Shown: positions 1 through 7,304 of the stretch, in pieces
How positions within the stretch are numbered: position 1 is the first letter of the stretch
How the letters are laid out: each line of letters begins with the position of its first letter
Assembly (NCBI RefSeq): GCF_900236475.1
Contig: NZ_LT963352.1
Coordinates: forward strand, 5,770,001-5,834,000
Reading direction: 5' to 3'
DNA: 64,000 nt
Origin: Streptomyces chartreusis NRRL 3882
Lineage (GTDB): Bacteria; Actinomycetota; Actinomycetes; Streptomycetales; Streptomycetaceae
Made by a program: the position numbers and the translations under genes
The notes under the pieces: generated by a model
Databases searched by the model: none
Told to the model about the DNA's origin: nothing
The model's input: the letters and a program-made list of their open reading frames with translations, nothing else

Positions 1-562
1 CGTCTGTGGCGGTCCACAGGACCGTATCCGTATCGATCTCATCGTCGTGCCAGGCGTACCTCAGCCCGGCCAGCACCTCCGGGGCGTCGTCCTGGCGCAC
101 GTACCGCAGTGCGCGCACGCCCTCCCCGAGATTCTCCGTGTGGAACATCTCGACGACCGGAGGCTCTACTGCGTCCGGATCATCTGCCTGCACCAGGGCA
201 CGCAGTGCCGCCTCGCGTTCGCCTTCCTCCTCTGCAGGCCGCACTGCGGCGAAGACAGGCAGGGGCATAGTCGTCGGCGAGGCGATATGCAGCAGAGCCC
301 GGGTGTCGAACCGTTCCGGCGCGAAGGCGTCCGCGCAGCGACGCAGCGTACCCGCGAGAAACGCAATCCCGGACTCGCCCGGGTCCTGGGCGTGTGACCG
401 GCAGAACAACTCGGCGCACTCGCTTGCCCAGGAGTCGATATCACTCCATGACTCCGCGTCCCAACGGGGTGGAATTTCGAGCCACAGGCTCGCGTCGTAG
501 TCGATGACGAGATCGAACTCGTGCTCCAGATCCACCCAGTTCTCCGTCACGCCCAGCTCCAT
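1..562 (-). CDS. Hypothetical protein of type VII-like locus, 3' end outside window
   Basis: I do not recognise the family. About 187 codons are visible. The ATG at 560-562 lies inside the end of the upstream gene (16-bp overlap), which argues for translational coupling. The protein is acidic and rich in Trp and Asp near its N terminus, with the segment LWLEIPPRWDAESW around residues 25-40, and shows no signal peptide or membrane helix. A core reading ALLHIASPTTMPLPVFAAV recalls the strand-rich core of the gene upstream, so the two may be distant paralogs (inference). It is the last visible gene of the leftward operon that starts at 5000. Reading frame and codon use are clean. Confidence 0.7.
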   Translation of the reverse strand, partial: MELGVTENWVDLEHEFDLVIDYDASLWLEIPPRWDAESWSDIDSWASECAELFCRSHAQDPGESGIAFLAGTLRRCADAFAPERFDTRALLHIASPTTMPLPVFAAVRPAEEEGEREAALRALVQADDPDAVEPPVVEMFHTENLGEGVRALRYVRQDDAPEVLAGLRYAWHDDEIDTDTVLWTATD

Positions 563-1203
563 CGGAAGGTCGCCATCAGCGCGTCGAACCACTCGACGAG
601 CGCGTCGGCCAGGTCGTCCTGCGGGTTGCCGGCTCCAATGGTGGAGAAGGCGGCCAGGAACCAACGGCCTGGGTCGCCGGGCACGGACACGAGGTAGTCG
701 ACCCTCCGGCTGGCCAGCTCCAGTCCTCGATCGGCTGCGGCGGGCACGATCCGCTCACGCCTCACGGCGAGTGCACCGTCCACTTCCCCGCTGCTCAGGT
801 CGAGATCGGTGCCGTCGTCCCGCGACATGAGCTGCCCGGCGATCTCGGCGGAGTCGGACGCCGAAGCGGTCGCAGCGTTCACGCTGGAACGAGAGGGCAC
901 TTGGGTCTCGGAGACGATGATCGACGCGCCGAGATTCACTTCCCCCGCCAACCGCATCGGCAGATACAGTTCCAGTGCCTTGGCCCTGCGGGCGTCAGCA
1001 ACGGCGGAAAGCAGCCGACGCTCCAACTCCAGCCGGAGTGGGGTGGGTTTGTCGCGTGGTACATCAGCCGGTACGCGAGCGAAGGCCGCGGCGACGACGT
1101 CACGGACCGTCCGTTCGGTGTCACCCGTACGCAGGGGGATCTGGACCCAGTCCGAGGGCAGGACAAGCCTGTAGCCGGTGGGTGGGGAGGTGGGCTCAGC
1201 CAC
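547..1203 (-). CDS. Hypothetical cytosolic protein of type VII-like locus
   Basis: A 218-residue protein with no signal peptide or membrane helix. The N terminus (YRLVLPSDWVQIPL, residues 11-24) leads into a helical Arg-rich stretch around residues 50-75 and then strand-like hydrophobic segments. The ATG at 1201-1203 overlaps the stop of the membrane-protein gene upstream by 8 bp, so it sits tightly in the operon. Its general plan, a Trp-Ile-Pro motif at the start followed by helices and a Leu-rich strand, looks like the next gene. I infer a pair of related accessory or immunity-type proteins for the secreted products of this locus; this is not demonstrated. Confidence 0.75.
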   Translation of the reverse strand: MAEPTSPPTGYRLVLPSDWVQIPLRTGDTERTVRDVVAAAFARVPADVPRDKPTPLRLELERRLLSAVADARRAKALELYLPMRLAGEVNLGASIIVSETQVPSRSSVNAATASASDSAEIAGQLMSRDDGTDLDLSSGEVDGALAVRRERIVPAAADRGLELASRRVDYLVSVPGDPGRWFLAAFSTIGAGNPQDDLADALVEWFDALMATFRWSWA

Positions 1204-1657
1204 GAGTGCGTGCCTGCCTGTTCGTGTACCAGATGCCTGCGAAGACCGCGACGCCGAAAAGCACGGCGGGCAGAGCGGCCAGCGGGGCGCCTGTGTCGTC
1301 GAAGATGTCGACGACGGCGAAGAAGGCGTAGAGGCCGCTGAGCAGTTTCAGCTCGAACTCCAGCGTCGCGGTCTCTTCCCGTGCCTGCCGGCCCGGGAAG
1401 CGGATCAGGGCCAGCAGCGGGGTGGCCGCGGCGAGATCCAGAGCCCATGCCTGGAGTGTGGGGACGCGCCAACCGCCAAGTTGTTCATCAGAGCTGAGGA
1501 ACCACAGGATGATGACGGCGGCCACGGCGATGAGGCCGATGCGCGCCCTCTGCCCGCTGCGGAACTCGTCCCTGGCCTCCGGGCCGGAGGACGCCGACCC
1601 GGCTTGTGAGGGTTCCGCGGCGCCTGGACTCCGCCTCGGCGGTTTGAACCTCACCAT
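1196..1657 (-). CDS. Small integral membrane protein of type VII-like locus
   Basis: A 153-residue protein with a basic, Pro-rich cytosolic N terminus. It has about four hydrophobic segments: near residues 40-55 (IGLIAVAAVIILWFL), 70-85, 108-118 and 125-143 (PAVLFGVAVFAGIWY), ending with a basic tail. It overlaps both neighbours (7 bp with the substrate-like gene upstream, 8 bp with the gene downstream). I do not recognise a named family. Its position directly behind a putative secreted substrate suggests a membrane partner or immunity protein (inference). Confidence 0.75.
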   Translation of the reverse strand: MVRFKPPRRSPGAAEPSQAGSASSGPEARDEFRSGQRARIGLIAVAAVIILWFLSSDEQLGGWRVPTLQAWALDLAAATPLLALIRFPGRQAREETATLEFELKLLSGLYAFFAVVDIFDDTGAPLAALPAVLFGVAVFAGIWYTNRQARTRG

Positions 1658-2928
1658 TGCGACCCCACGGGTGCCGTCATGTTGTCCTTCGTGCGCTCGT
1701 ATTCGTCCGTCATCCTCTCTCCGCCCTTGTCAGCCAGGTCGAGGCCTGTACCCACGAGCCAGGACGCTCGGTGCACACCTAGCTGGCGCTCTGCTTCACC
1801 GGCGACATTACGCAGTTCCTGGCTGTCGGGATGCTCGTCCCGCCAGCGCCGGATGTCCTTCATCTGCTTGGCCATCGTCTGGTCACCGAAGGTCGTCCTG
1901 CTGACCTCCTGCTTGGTCACCTCCGGCAGGGGTTCATTACGCACCCGGGTCGCCGCAGCCCGGCCCCGCTGTACGTCCAAGCTGCGATGCAGACGGGAAG
2001 CTCTTCCTCGGACGGCTGATCGCCGTGCCGCGCTCGCGCGCATGGACTCCGTCGCCCTCTTCTGCTTGGCGAGGCCCTGCGAGATGGTCCGGGACCGGTT
2101 CTGCAGCCCTTTGATTGCCTTGGCCGCCCTTGTGCCGTTGCGCATCATCTTCAGGGCCGTGACGTCCATGAGGACATCGAACCAGGACCCGTTTCCAGTG
2201 ACCGCCTGGATCACGTGGATGAGCGCCACGATGCCGGCCAGTGCTGCTGCCACCGGGCCAAGCGCCGGAAAGACGACCGCGAGCAGGCCGCAGACGGTGC
2301 TGATGTCGCTCAGCTTGTCGGCCAGCGTGTCCAGCCAGTCGGCGTCGCCCACCGCGGCCTTGAAGTCATTCCACCAGCTGTCTTCCATGTCATCATCGAT
2401 CGACGACCGGATCTTGCTCGCGTAGTGGTCCGCGCGCTCGTCATAGAAGGACACCGCCGAGTTCAGCTTCCGGCGTGCCTCCTCCAAGTCTTCCTCGGCT
2501 CGTTTGACGGCAGGATCCTCGGACGCTCCGCCCTTGTCGGAGTCCTTCTTCGTGCCGCCCTTCGTGTCATCCGTCTTATGGGCGTCCAGGGTTCGCTGGG
2601 CGTCCTTGGCGTCCTGCAGAGCCCGGTCGGCCTTCTTCTGGGCGGTCTCCATGTCGTCCGCCCAGCCGTCGAGGTGCCCCTTGACTTCCCGGTAACGGTC
2701 CTCGGCGAGATCGAGCCGCTTGGACAGTCCGCGCGCCTTCTCGCCGATCTTGTCCGCGTACTTCCCCTTCAGGCCATCGCTGTCGGCGATCGCCTGCATG
2801 GCTGCCGCTTGATCACGGAGCTTCTTGGCGATCTTCTTCATGTGCGTGACCTCGTCGCGGATCCCGTCCGGGTCACCAGGAACAGGATCCGCTTCGGCGA
2901 GCGGAGACCAGTCAGTCGGCCGTGCCAT
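1651..2928 (-). CDS. Putative type VII-secreted protein, long helical N-terminal domain
   Basis: A 425-residue protein. The opening, MARPTDWSPL followed by DPVPGDP, is typical in my experience of actinobacterial putative T7SS-secreted proteins. Residues 25-185 are charged and alpha-helical, with probable coiled coils (residues 45-110 and 140-165) interrupted by a Lys/Asp/Gly-rich linker. A hydrophobic stretch at about 210-245 could insert in a membrane. The C-terminal 170 residues are basic and helical and contain no toxin motif that I know. The gene lies 56 bp downstream of a WXG100-like gene, as expected for a substrate with its small helical partner. Export and toxicity are inferences. Confidence 0.75.
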   Translation of the reverse strand: MARPTDWSPLAEADPVPGDPDGIRDEVTHMKKIAKKLRDQAAAMQAIADSDGLKGKYADKIGEKARGLSKRLDLAEDRYREVKGHLDGWADDMETAQKKADRALQDAKDAQRTLDAHKTDDTKGGTKKDSDKGGASEDPAVKRAEEDLEEARRKLNSAVSFYDERADHYASKIRSSIDDDMEDSWWNDFKAAVGDADWLDTLADKLSDISTVCGLLAVVFPALGPVAAALAGIVALIHVIQAVTGNGSWFDVLMDVTALKMMRNGTRAAKAIKGLQNRSRTISQGLAKQKRATESMRASAARRSAVRGRASRLHRSLDVQRGRAAATRVRNEPLPEVTKQEVSRTTFGDQTMAKQMKDIRRWRDEHPDSQELRNVAGEAERQLGVHRASWLVGTGLDLADKGGERMTDEYERTKDNMTAPVGSQW

Positions 2929-2984
2929 GCAAGATTCCCCCGTGCGGAGTAACGAGCGCCGTCGGTCGGTCGGGGCCCAAGTCG

Positions 2985-3284
2985 CTACTTCTTCTTCCCC
3001 TTGGTGGCGTTGGCCAGATCGTCGTCGAGACCCTTGAATGCGTCGCGCGTCGTCTCGACCATCTCTCCGACCTCTTCGATCTCCTTGATCAGGCGCTTGC
3101 GGTTCTTGTCCCAGTTGTCCACGAAATCGCCCATGGCCTCCTGGACGCGGGCGTCACCGACGACGGCCCTGACGTCCTTCTTCCATTCGCCCAGGCCGTT
3201 GAACTCGTCGCGAATGTCGCGGAGTTGCTTCGCGCTCGTGGACAGCAGGTGGAAGTCGACCTGGAGATCCGACCCCTTGGACAT
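2985..3284 (-). CDS. WXG100-like small helical protein
   Basis: A 99-residue, all-helical, charged protein of the size of ESX/WXG100 partners. A central turn reads LGEWKKD (about residues 32-38), with Trp in the place of the WXG loop, and two long amphipathic helices flank it. The ATG at 3282-3284 is chosen because GGGGAG lies five bases upstream; longer in-frame starts would run into the preceding gene. It sits between the secreted-protein gene and the T7SS-substrate-like gene on the same strand. The exact WxG triplet is not present, so I call it WXG100-like rather than EsxA/EsxB. Confidence 0.7.
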   Translation of the reverse strand: MSKGSDLQVDFHLLSTSAKQLRDIRDEFNGLGEWKKDVRAVVGDARVQEAMGDFVDNWDKNRKRLIKEIEEVGEMVETTRDAFKGLDDDLANATKGKKK

Positions 3285-3306
3285 GCTCACTCCCCGTGTG
3301 CGACCG

Positions 3307-4338
3307 TCAGCGGTTGACGGCCTGGATCTCCTGAACCACGACGTCTTGTTCGGCGCCGAACGTGCCGTCCGGCAGAGTCTGTTCACCGTTCATGCCGGTG
3401 CCGGTCCACTGGATCTTCCACGTGACGGTGGCCTGCAGCTTGTACGAGCCGTCGCCGGACGACCGGAGGTACTTCACGCCGCATGGCGGGGTCTGACCGG
3501 CCTTGCCCCTGGCGTAGGGCTCACCGATGGAGCCGTCCGCGTTCTGGCATGCGCCGGAGGCGGGGTAGGTGACTGCGTCGTCCGTACCCGGGGTGATCTT
3601 CAGCGCGACCGGCTCAGCGGTGGTCGTCGCCTCAATGCCGAGGAGGGGCACGCGCGCGGTGACGGAGACCGGCTTGAACTCCGCCGTGTCCAGCCACGCC
3701 CACGTCGGCAGGTTCACCTTCGTGGTGCCCTCAGGAGCCAGCTCGACCTTCGTCGACGGGACGCGGATCTCGGCGTAAGCGAGCTGGGCCAGCATCTCGG
3801 ACGTGATGGCCTGCGGAACCTCAGCCGGCGGCGCGTCACCCTTGTCGACCCAGAAAGGCATCTCGTCGCAGTCCTGGGCCGCGGGGTCCGCCTCGTGCCC
3901 TTCGGTGGTGTACGCGTCCCACCAGTAGCCCTCGCCCTCCTTGTCCTTGTTGAAGTCCTTGTAGGGCTTGCCCTTGACGAAGTAGTTCTTGGTCTTCAGG
4001 GACCACTCGGGACTGGGCGCACTACTCTCCCACACCTGCCGCATCTGCGACTCGATTTCCTTGGGTGTGTACTTCGGAGCGTAGTAGCAGGCGGGCGGAT
4101 TCCATGACGTGGTCGATGTGACGGCCCCGGCCGACTCGCCACTGCCGTTCTTCGAGCGGTCGAAGACAATCACGCCTCCAGCGGACGCCGAGAGGGCGGC
4201 ACCGTCGACCTTGCCCGATGTGTCGGAGTCGACTTCGGTTACGGAAGGAGCGGGTCCCGGTGTTGCCCATGCGGCATTCGGGAGTCCTCCCAGAATCAGA
4301 GCCAGAAGGCCAGTGGTTCCGATCCGGGTTGGTGTCAT
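3307..4338 (-). CDS. Secreted protein of type VII-like locus
   Basis: A 343-residue protein with a Sec signal peptide (residues 1-27: basic start, hydrophobic core TGLLALILGG, cleavage after AWA). The mature part is rich in Trp, Tyr and Thr and looks beta-rich. It contains Cys pairs near residues 85, 160, 265 and 285 that could form disulfides. The start is the ATG at 4336-4338, which overlaps the stop of the lipoprotein gene upstream (TGATG), so translation is probably coupled. I recognise no catalytic motif. Together with the lipoprotein it forms the exported part of this operon. Confidence 0.8.
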   Translation of the reverse strand: MTPTRIGTTGLLALILGGLPNAAWATPGPAPSVTEVDSDTSGKVDGAALSASAGGVIVFDRSKNGSGESAGAVTSTTSWNPPACYYAPKYTPKEIESQMRQVWESSAPSPEWSLKTKNYFVKGKPYKDFNKDKEGEGYWWDAYTTEGHEADPAAQDCDEMPFWVDKGDAPPAEVPQAITSEMLAQLAYAEIRVPSTKVELAPEGTTKVNLPTWAWLDTAEFKPVSVTARVPLLGIEATTTAEPVALKITPGTDDAVTYPASGACQNADGSIGEPYARGKAGQTPPCGVKYLRSSGDGSYKLQATVTWKIQWTGTGMNGEQTLPDGTFGAEQDVVVQEIQAVNR

Positions 4339-5000
4339 CAGCCTCCGCAACGCTCGTGCCCCCTCTTTGTGTTCAGGCCTGTGGTCACCCACACGCCCTC
4401 GTTGTTCTTCTCCAAGCGAGTGTTGTAAAGAACGTAGGGGCTGTCGCTGGCTGGGGTCTTATCCACCTTGCCGGTTTTTCGGTCCTTGTTGTATGCCTTA
4501 CTGTCGTCCGCGCAATAGATGACGACGGCTGTGTTCTTGTCGCGAAGCGTCACCTGTGGGTCGAAATAGCGGATGGTCCCTTTCCAGGAGATGTTCGCGT
4601 CAAGCCATGCCTGGACCCACTTGACTTCACTGATGAGTGCATCGTCCTGGTAGTAGAAAGCGAGCGCCTTCGACTTTGTGTCGCCTCGGGCGATCGCGTC
4701 GTCAACCGAGTTGAGTGCCCGCTCGGCGTCGGCCAGCGCAGCGTCCTTCGCGGCATCCCCGGTCTTCCAGCCCTCGAAGATGCTCTTCATGTCTTCAGGT
4801 ACCGCAATGTCCGGCCGGTTGGCGGTGTCCAGGGCGCTGGGGCTCGGCGAAGCCGAGGACGCCGATTCGTCCCCCGCGTCCGCTCCCGCAATTTTGTCAT
4901 TGCCCTTGGAGTTGTCGTCACCGCCCCCGCAGGCGGACAGCGACAGGGCCGCTACAGCGGTCAGCGCAGCGGCTGCGAGCAAGGTGGGGCGGCCGTTCAC
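4338..5000 (-). CDS. Lipoprotein, first gene of the type VII-like operon
   Basis: A 220-residue protein with a lipoprotein signal (AALTAVAALSLSAC, lipidated Cys at about residue 24), followed by a Gly/Asp/Ser-rich linker to about residue 60. The folded domain (residues 65-220) carries WVQAWLDANISWKGT and a Tyr-rich C-terminal half. The size and helix-plus-sheet pattern resemble the NTF2-like lipoproteins common in Streptomyces (weak inference). The upstream region 5001-5300 has no competing gene, so the operon promoter probably lies there. Confidence 0.8.
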   Translation of the reverse strand: MNGRPTLLAAAALTAVAALSLSACGGGDDNSKGNDKIAGADAGDESASSASPSPSALDTANRPDIAVPEDMKSIFEGWKTGDAAKDAALADAERALNSVDDAIARGDTKSKALAFYYQDDALISEVKWVQAWLDANISWKGTIRYFDPQVTLRDKNTAVVIYCADDSKAYNKDRKTGKVDKTPASDSPYVLYNTRLEKNNEGVWVTTGLNTKRGHERCGG

Positions 5001-5463
5001 GAATGACTCCCGGTGGGGCGAGGGTTCTCATGAGCCTGCCAACGGTATCCAGGTGACTTGGGTGGCACCAGTTTGGTTTACGTCAAGCCCGGCCATCCAA
5101 CCGGGCAAATCGCCACAGAAGCCACCGCTGGCGAAAGGGTCGCATGGTCACCGTTTCGTAACGCAACGAAGTCTGTGAACACGGCCGTACCGGTCGAACG
5201 CGAGCCCCAGGGGCCCCGGATGGGAGACATCCCGTAACGGGCTGCTGCACCGCGACAGGGACATCGAGGTTCGGCTGCGCAGTGTGCACAGGCGGACTGT
5301 CTCCGATTCGTGATGTCGTTGCCGCCAAACGCCACGTGGCGGAGTCGGGCAAGCCGAAGGGGGCCCGCATCCTCCTCTTCGACCACGGAAACGGTTGGCT
5401 GATCTACACCTTCATCCGGCGCGTCGAGGATCCGCAGATCATCGTGGAGGAGCTCTTCTGGCA
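5001..5463. other. Intergenic region with an unassigned coding-like stretch
   Basis: The part next to 5000 should hold the promoter of the leftward operon; I see no convincing -10/-35 pair. From 5282 to about 5470 the + strand has an open frame from a GTG, including ARILLFDHGNGWLIYTFI, that looks protein-like but matches no family I can name. It runs without a break into the pglY relic. It may be another decayed gene fragment or the displaced 5' part of the same relic. Confidence 0.4.
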
Positions 5464-6406
5464 ATCACGGAAGTCAAGCCTGCCGAACGGTCCTCGTGGC
5501 GCTGTCCGGCGCGCTCCAGCGCGAGCGCAGCGGCCTCAAGCTCGTCCAGCAGTTGCTGGAGAAGAACGCGGACGCCCCGCTCGGCAAGCTCATTCCGCTC
5601 GGTGATCTGTGGGACGTCCTGGTCGACGGCACCGGCGCGGCCTTCACCGACGAGCTGGCGCACGAGTCCTAGGCGGCCGAGAAGTTCTACGCCAAGGCGC
5701 GCGAGATCCTGCTGAAGAAGTACGGCCGGGACGTGACCAACGCCGACTTCCTCGCCGACGACCGCTTCGTGAAGACGCTGCTGCTCGCCGCGCTCGCCCC
5801 CGACGTGCCGGCCCTGCGCCGGCTCACGGGCGCTCGGCTCGCCGCCCTCAACCACGGCTCCGTGCACTCCCGGACCGTGCCCGTCGGCGAGAAGGTCGTC
5901 GAGCGCATGAAGGTCCTGCAGGGCGAGTTCCCCACCGAACTGCGCAGCGAGGGCGGCAGAGATCCCGTCTTCTCGCTGCACCTGTCCGACCTGGACATCG
6001 AGCCGCTGCTCAAGCGGGTGGAAGGGGAGGACAAGGAGGGGCCGCGCAGGGTGTGGGTGCGCGAGCAGCTGTGGAAGCTCCTCGACGTCACGGAGGGGGA
6101 GTTCTTCGACAAGCGGGAGATCGTCTGGCGGGGCACGAAGCGCACCGTGGAGTTCGTCTAAGGCAACGTGGCCGACGCCGGCAGGCTCTCCGACGAGCAG
6201 TTCGTCCCCAGCATGACGGGCAACATCCGCTTCGTCGTCGACTATCCCTTCGACGAGAACCACAACCGCTTCCCCACGTGGGACTGGCAGCGGTTCCAGA
6301 AGCTGAAGGAGACCGTCACCGCTCCCACGCTGGTGCGGCTGCCCGACTTCCTCTCCGACCAGCGCAAGGCCCAGCTCGGGCAGCTCGTGAAATTCAATCG
6401 CCCATA
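5464..6406 (+). pseudogene. pglY: pglY fragment (BREX type 2 / DUF6079 ATPase), decayed
   Basis: Conceptual translation of this stretch reads like the middle of PglY, the large P-loop protein of BREX type 2 phage-growth-limitation systems. Diagnostic segments are QRERSGLKLVQQLLEK, LIPLGDLWDVLVDG, LAALAPDVPALRRLTGARLA, LAALNHGSV, GNVADAGRL and FVVDYPFDE. It is broken by an apparent frameshift near 5492, an in-frame TAG near 5670 and an in-frame TAA near 6160, and ends at 6404-6406. The N-terminal Walker ATPase part and the C terminus are absent. A full PglY is over 1000 residues, while only about 310 codons remain. No pglX, pglW or pglZ is in the window. Confidence 0.75.
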
Positions 6407-6524
6407 AAGCCAGGTCCTGAGTTCGTTCGTTGCCGTAAGGCACACCACGGCCACCGGCTGTGCCTCATCATCGGCCGTCTTGCTGCCGACTGGCCGGTGT
6501 CTGCCCTGTCCCGTCGACCGACTC

Positions 6525-7181
6525 TCACAGCGGCCGGGCGCACCCCACCGGCCGGTCGCCGCCGAGCCGGACGTACAGGGCGGTCGAGACGGGGCAGTCG
6601 GAGCGCCTGACGACGGCGTCGGTCACCTCGTACTCCGGCTCCTGCCTGCCCTTGCCGTCGCACGCGGCCTCGCGGACCTGTCCGTCGCCGGAGCTGTAGA
6701 CGCAGTCGCCGACGATGGTGCGCGGCCCGCCCCCGCCGCCGGGGTCGCCCGGGTGCGGCGGCTGGAGGTTGCGCATGCAGGCGTAGCCCTGCGGCACCGC
6801 CCCGTCGCCGTCCTCGTCGGACGAGGGCCGCTGCTCGCTGATGTGCAGCACGAAGTCCGTGGTCGCCGGGCAGCGCGGCCCGTCCCGGACCGTGCCGTCG
6901 TGCCGCGCCACGACCCGGGCCGCCGCCCGCTCGCCGGCGCACGGCACCTCGGTGAAGCTCGTCGTGCCGAACGAACTGCACTCGTCGACCGCGAGGAACA
7001 CCGCCCCGTACCCGGACGGCCGGGTCACCGGCGGCGACCCGCCGGTCGCCGTCCCCGACGCGGGCCCGCCCGGCCGGCCGTCCTGCGCGACACCCGCGGA
7101 GGGGCTCTGACACCCGGTCAGCAGCACACCGACCAGCGCCAGCAGCCCCCACACCACCCCCGCCGAACTTCTCACCTGCAT
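6525..7181 (-). CDS. Hypothetical lipoprotein, Cys-rich
   Basis: A 218-residue protein with a lipobox (LLALVGVLLTGC, Cys at about residue 22). The start chosen is the ATG at 7179-7181, preceded by a G-rich ribosome site; a longer frame exists but would add a Pro/Arg-rich non-signal extension. After a Gly/Ser linker comes a domain with six or more Cys (near ECSSFG, VPCAGE, RCPATTD, YACMRN, GDCVYSS, SDCPVS), suggesting a disulfide-stabilised extracellular fold with two similar halves. I do not recognise the family. Confidence 0.75.
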   Translation of the reverse strand: MQVRSSAGVVWGLLALVGVLLTGCQSPSAGVAQDGRPGGPASGTATGGSPPVTRPSGYGAVFLAVDECSSFGTTSFTEVPCAGERAAARVVARHDGTVRDGPRCPATTDFVLHISEQRPSSDEDGDGAVPQGYACMRNLQPPHPGDPGGGGGPRTIVGDCVYSSGDGQVREAACDGKGRQEPEYEVTDAVVRRSDCPVSTALYVRLGGDRPVGCARPL

Positions 7182-7283
7182 CGCCGTCCCCCCGAGCTCC
7201 CTGGCCCAGCGTGGCCCGCGCGGCGGGCGCACGCCAGGCACATGGGACGGTTTGCGCACCTTGGGGGTGGTGCGCCGGGTCCG

Positions 7284-7304
7284 TGACGTACGTCTAGTAC
7301 GTCA
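7284..7304. repeat. Small hairpin over the GH3 stop codon
   Basis: The 8-base arms tgacgtac and gtacgtca are separated by five bases that include the stop codon of the GH3 gene. It could help terminate or stabilise that transcript, but no T-run follows, so this is tentative. Confidence 0.35.
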
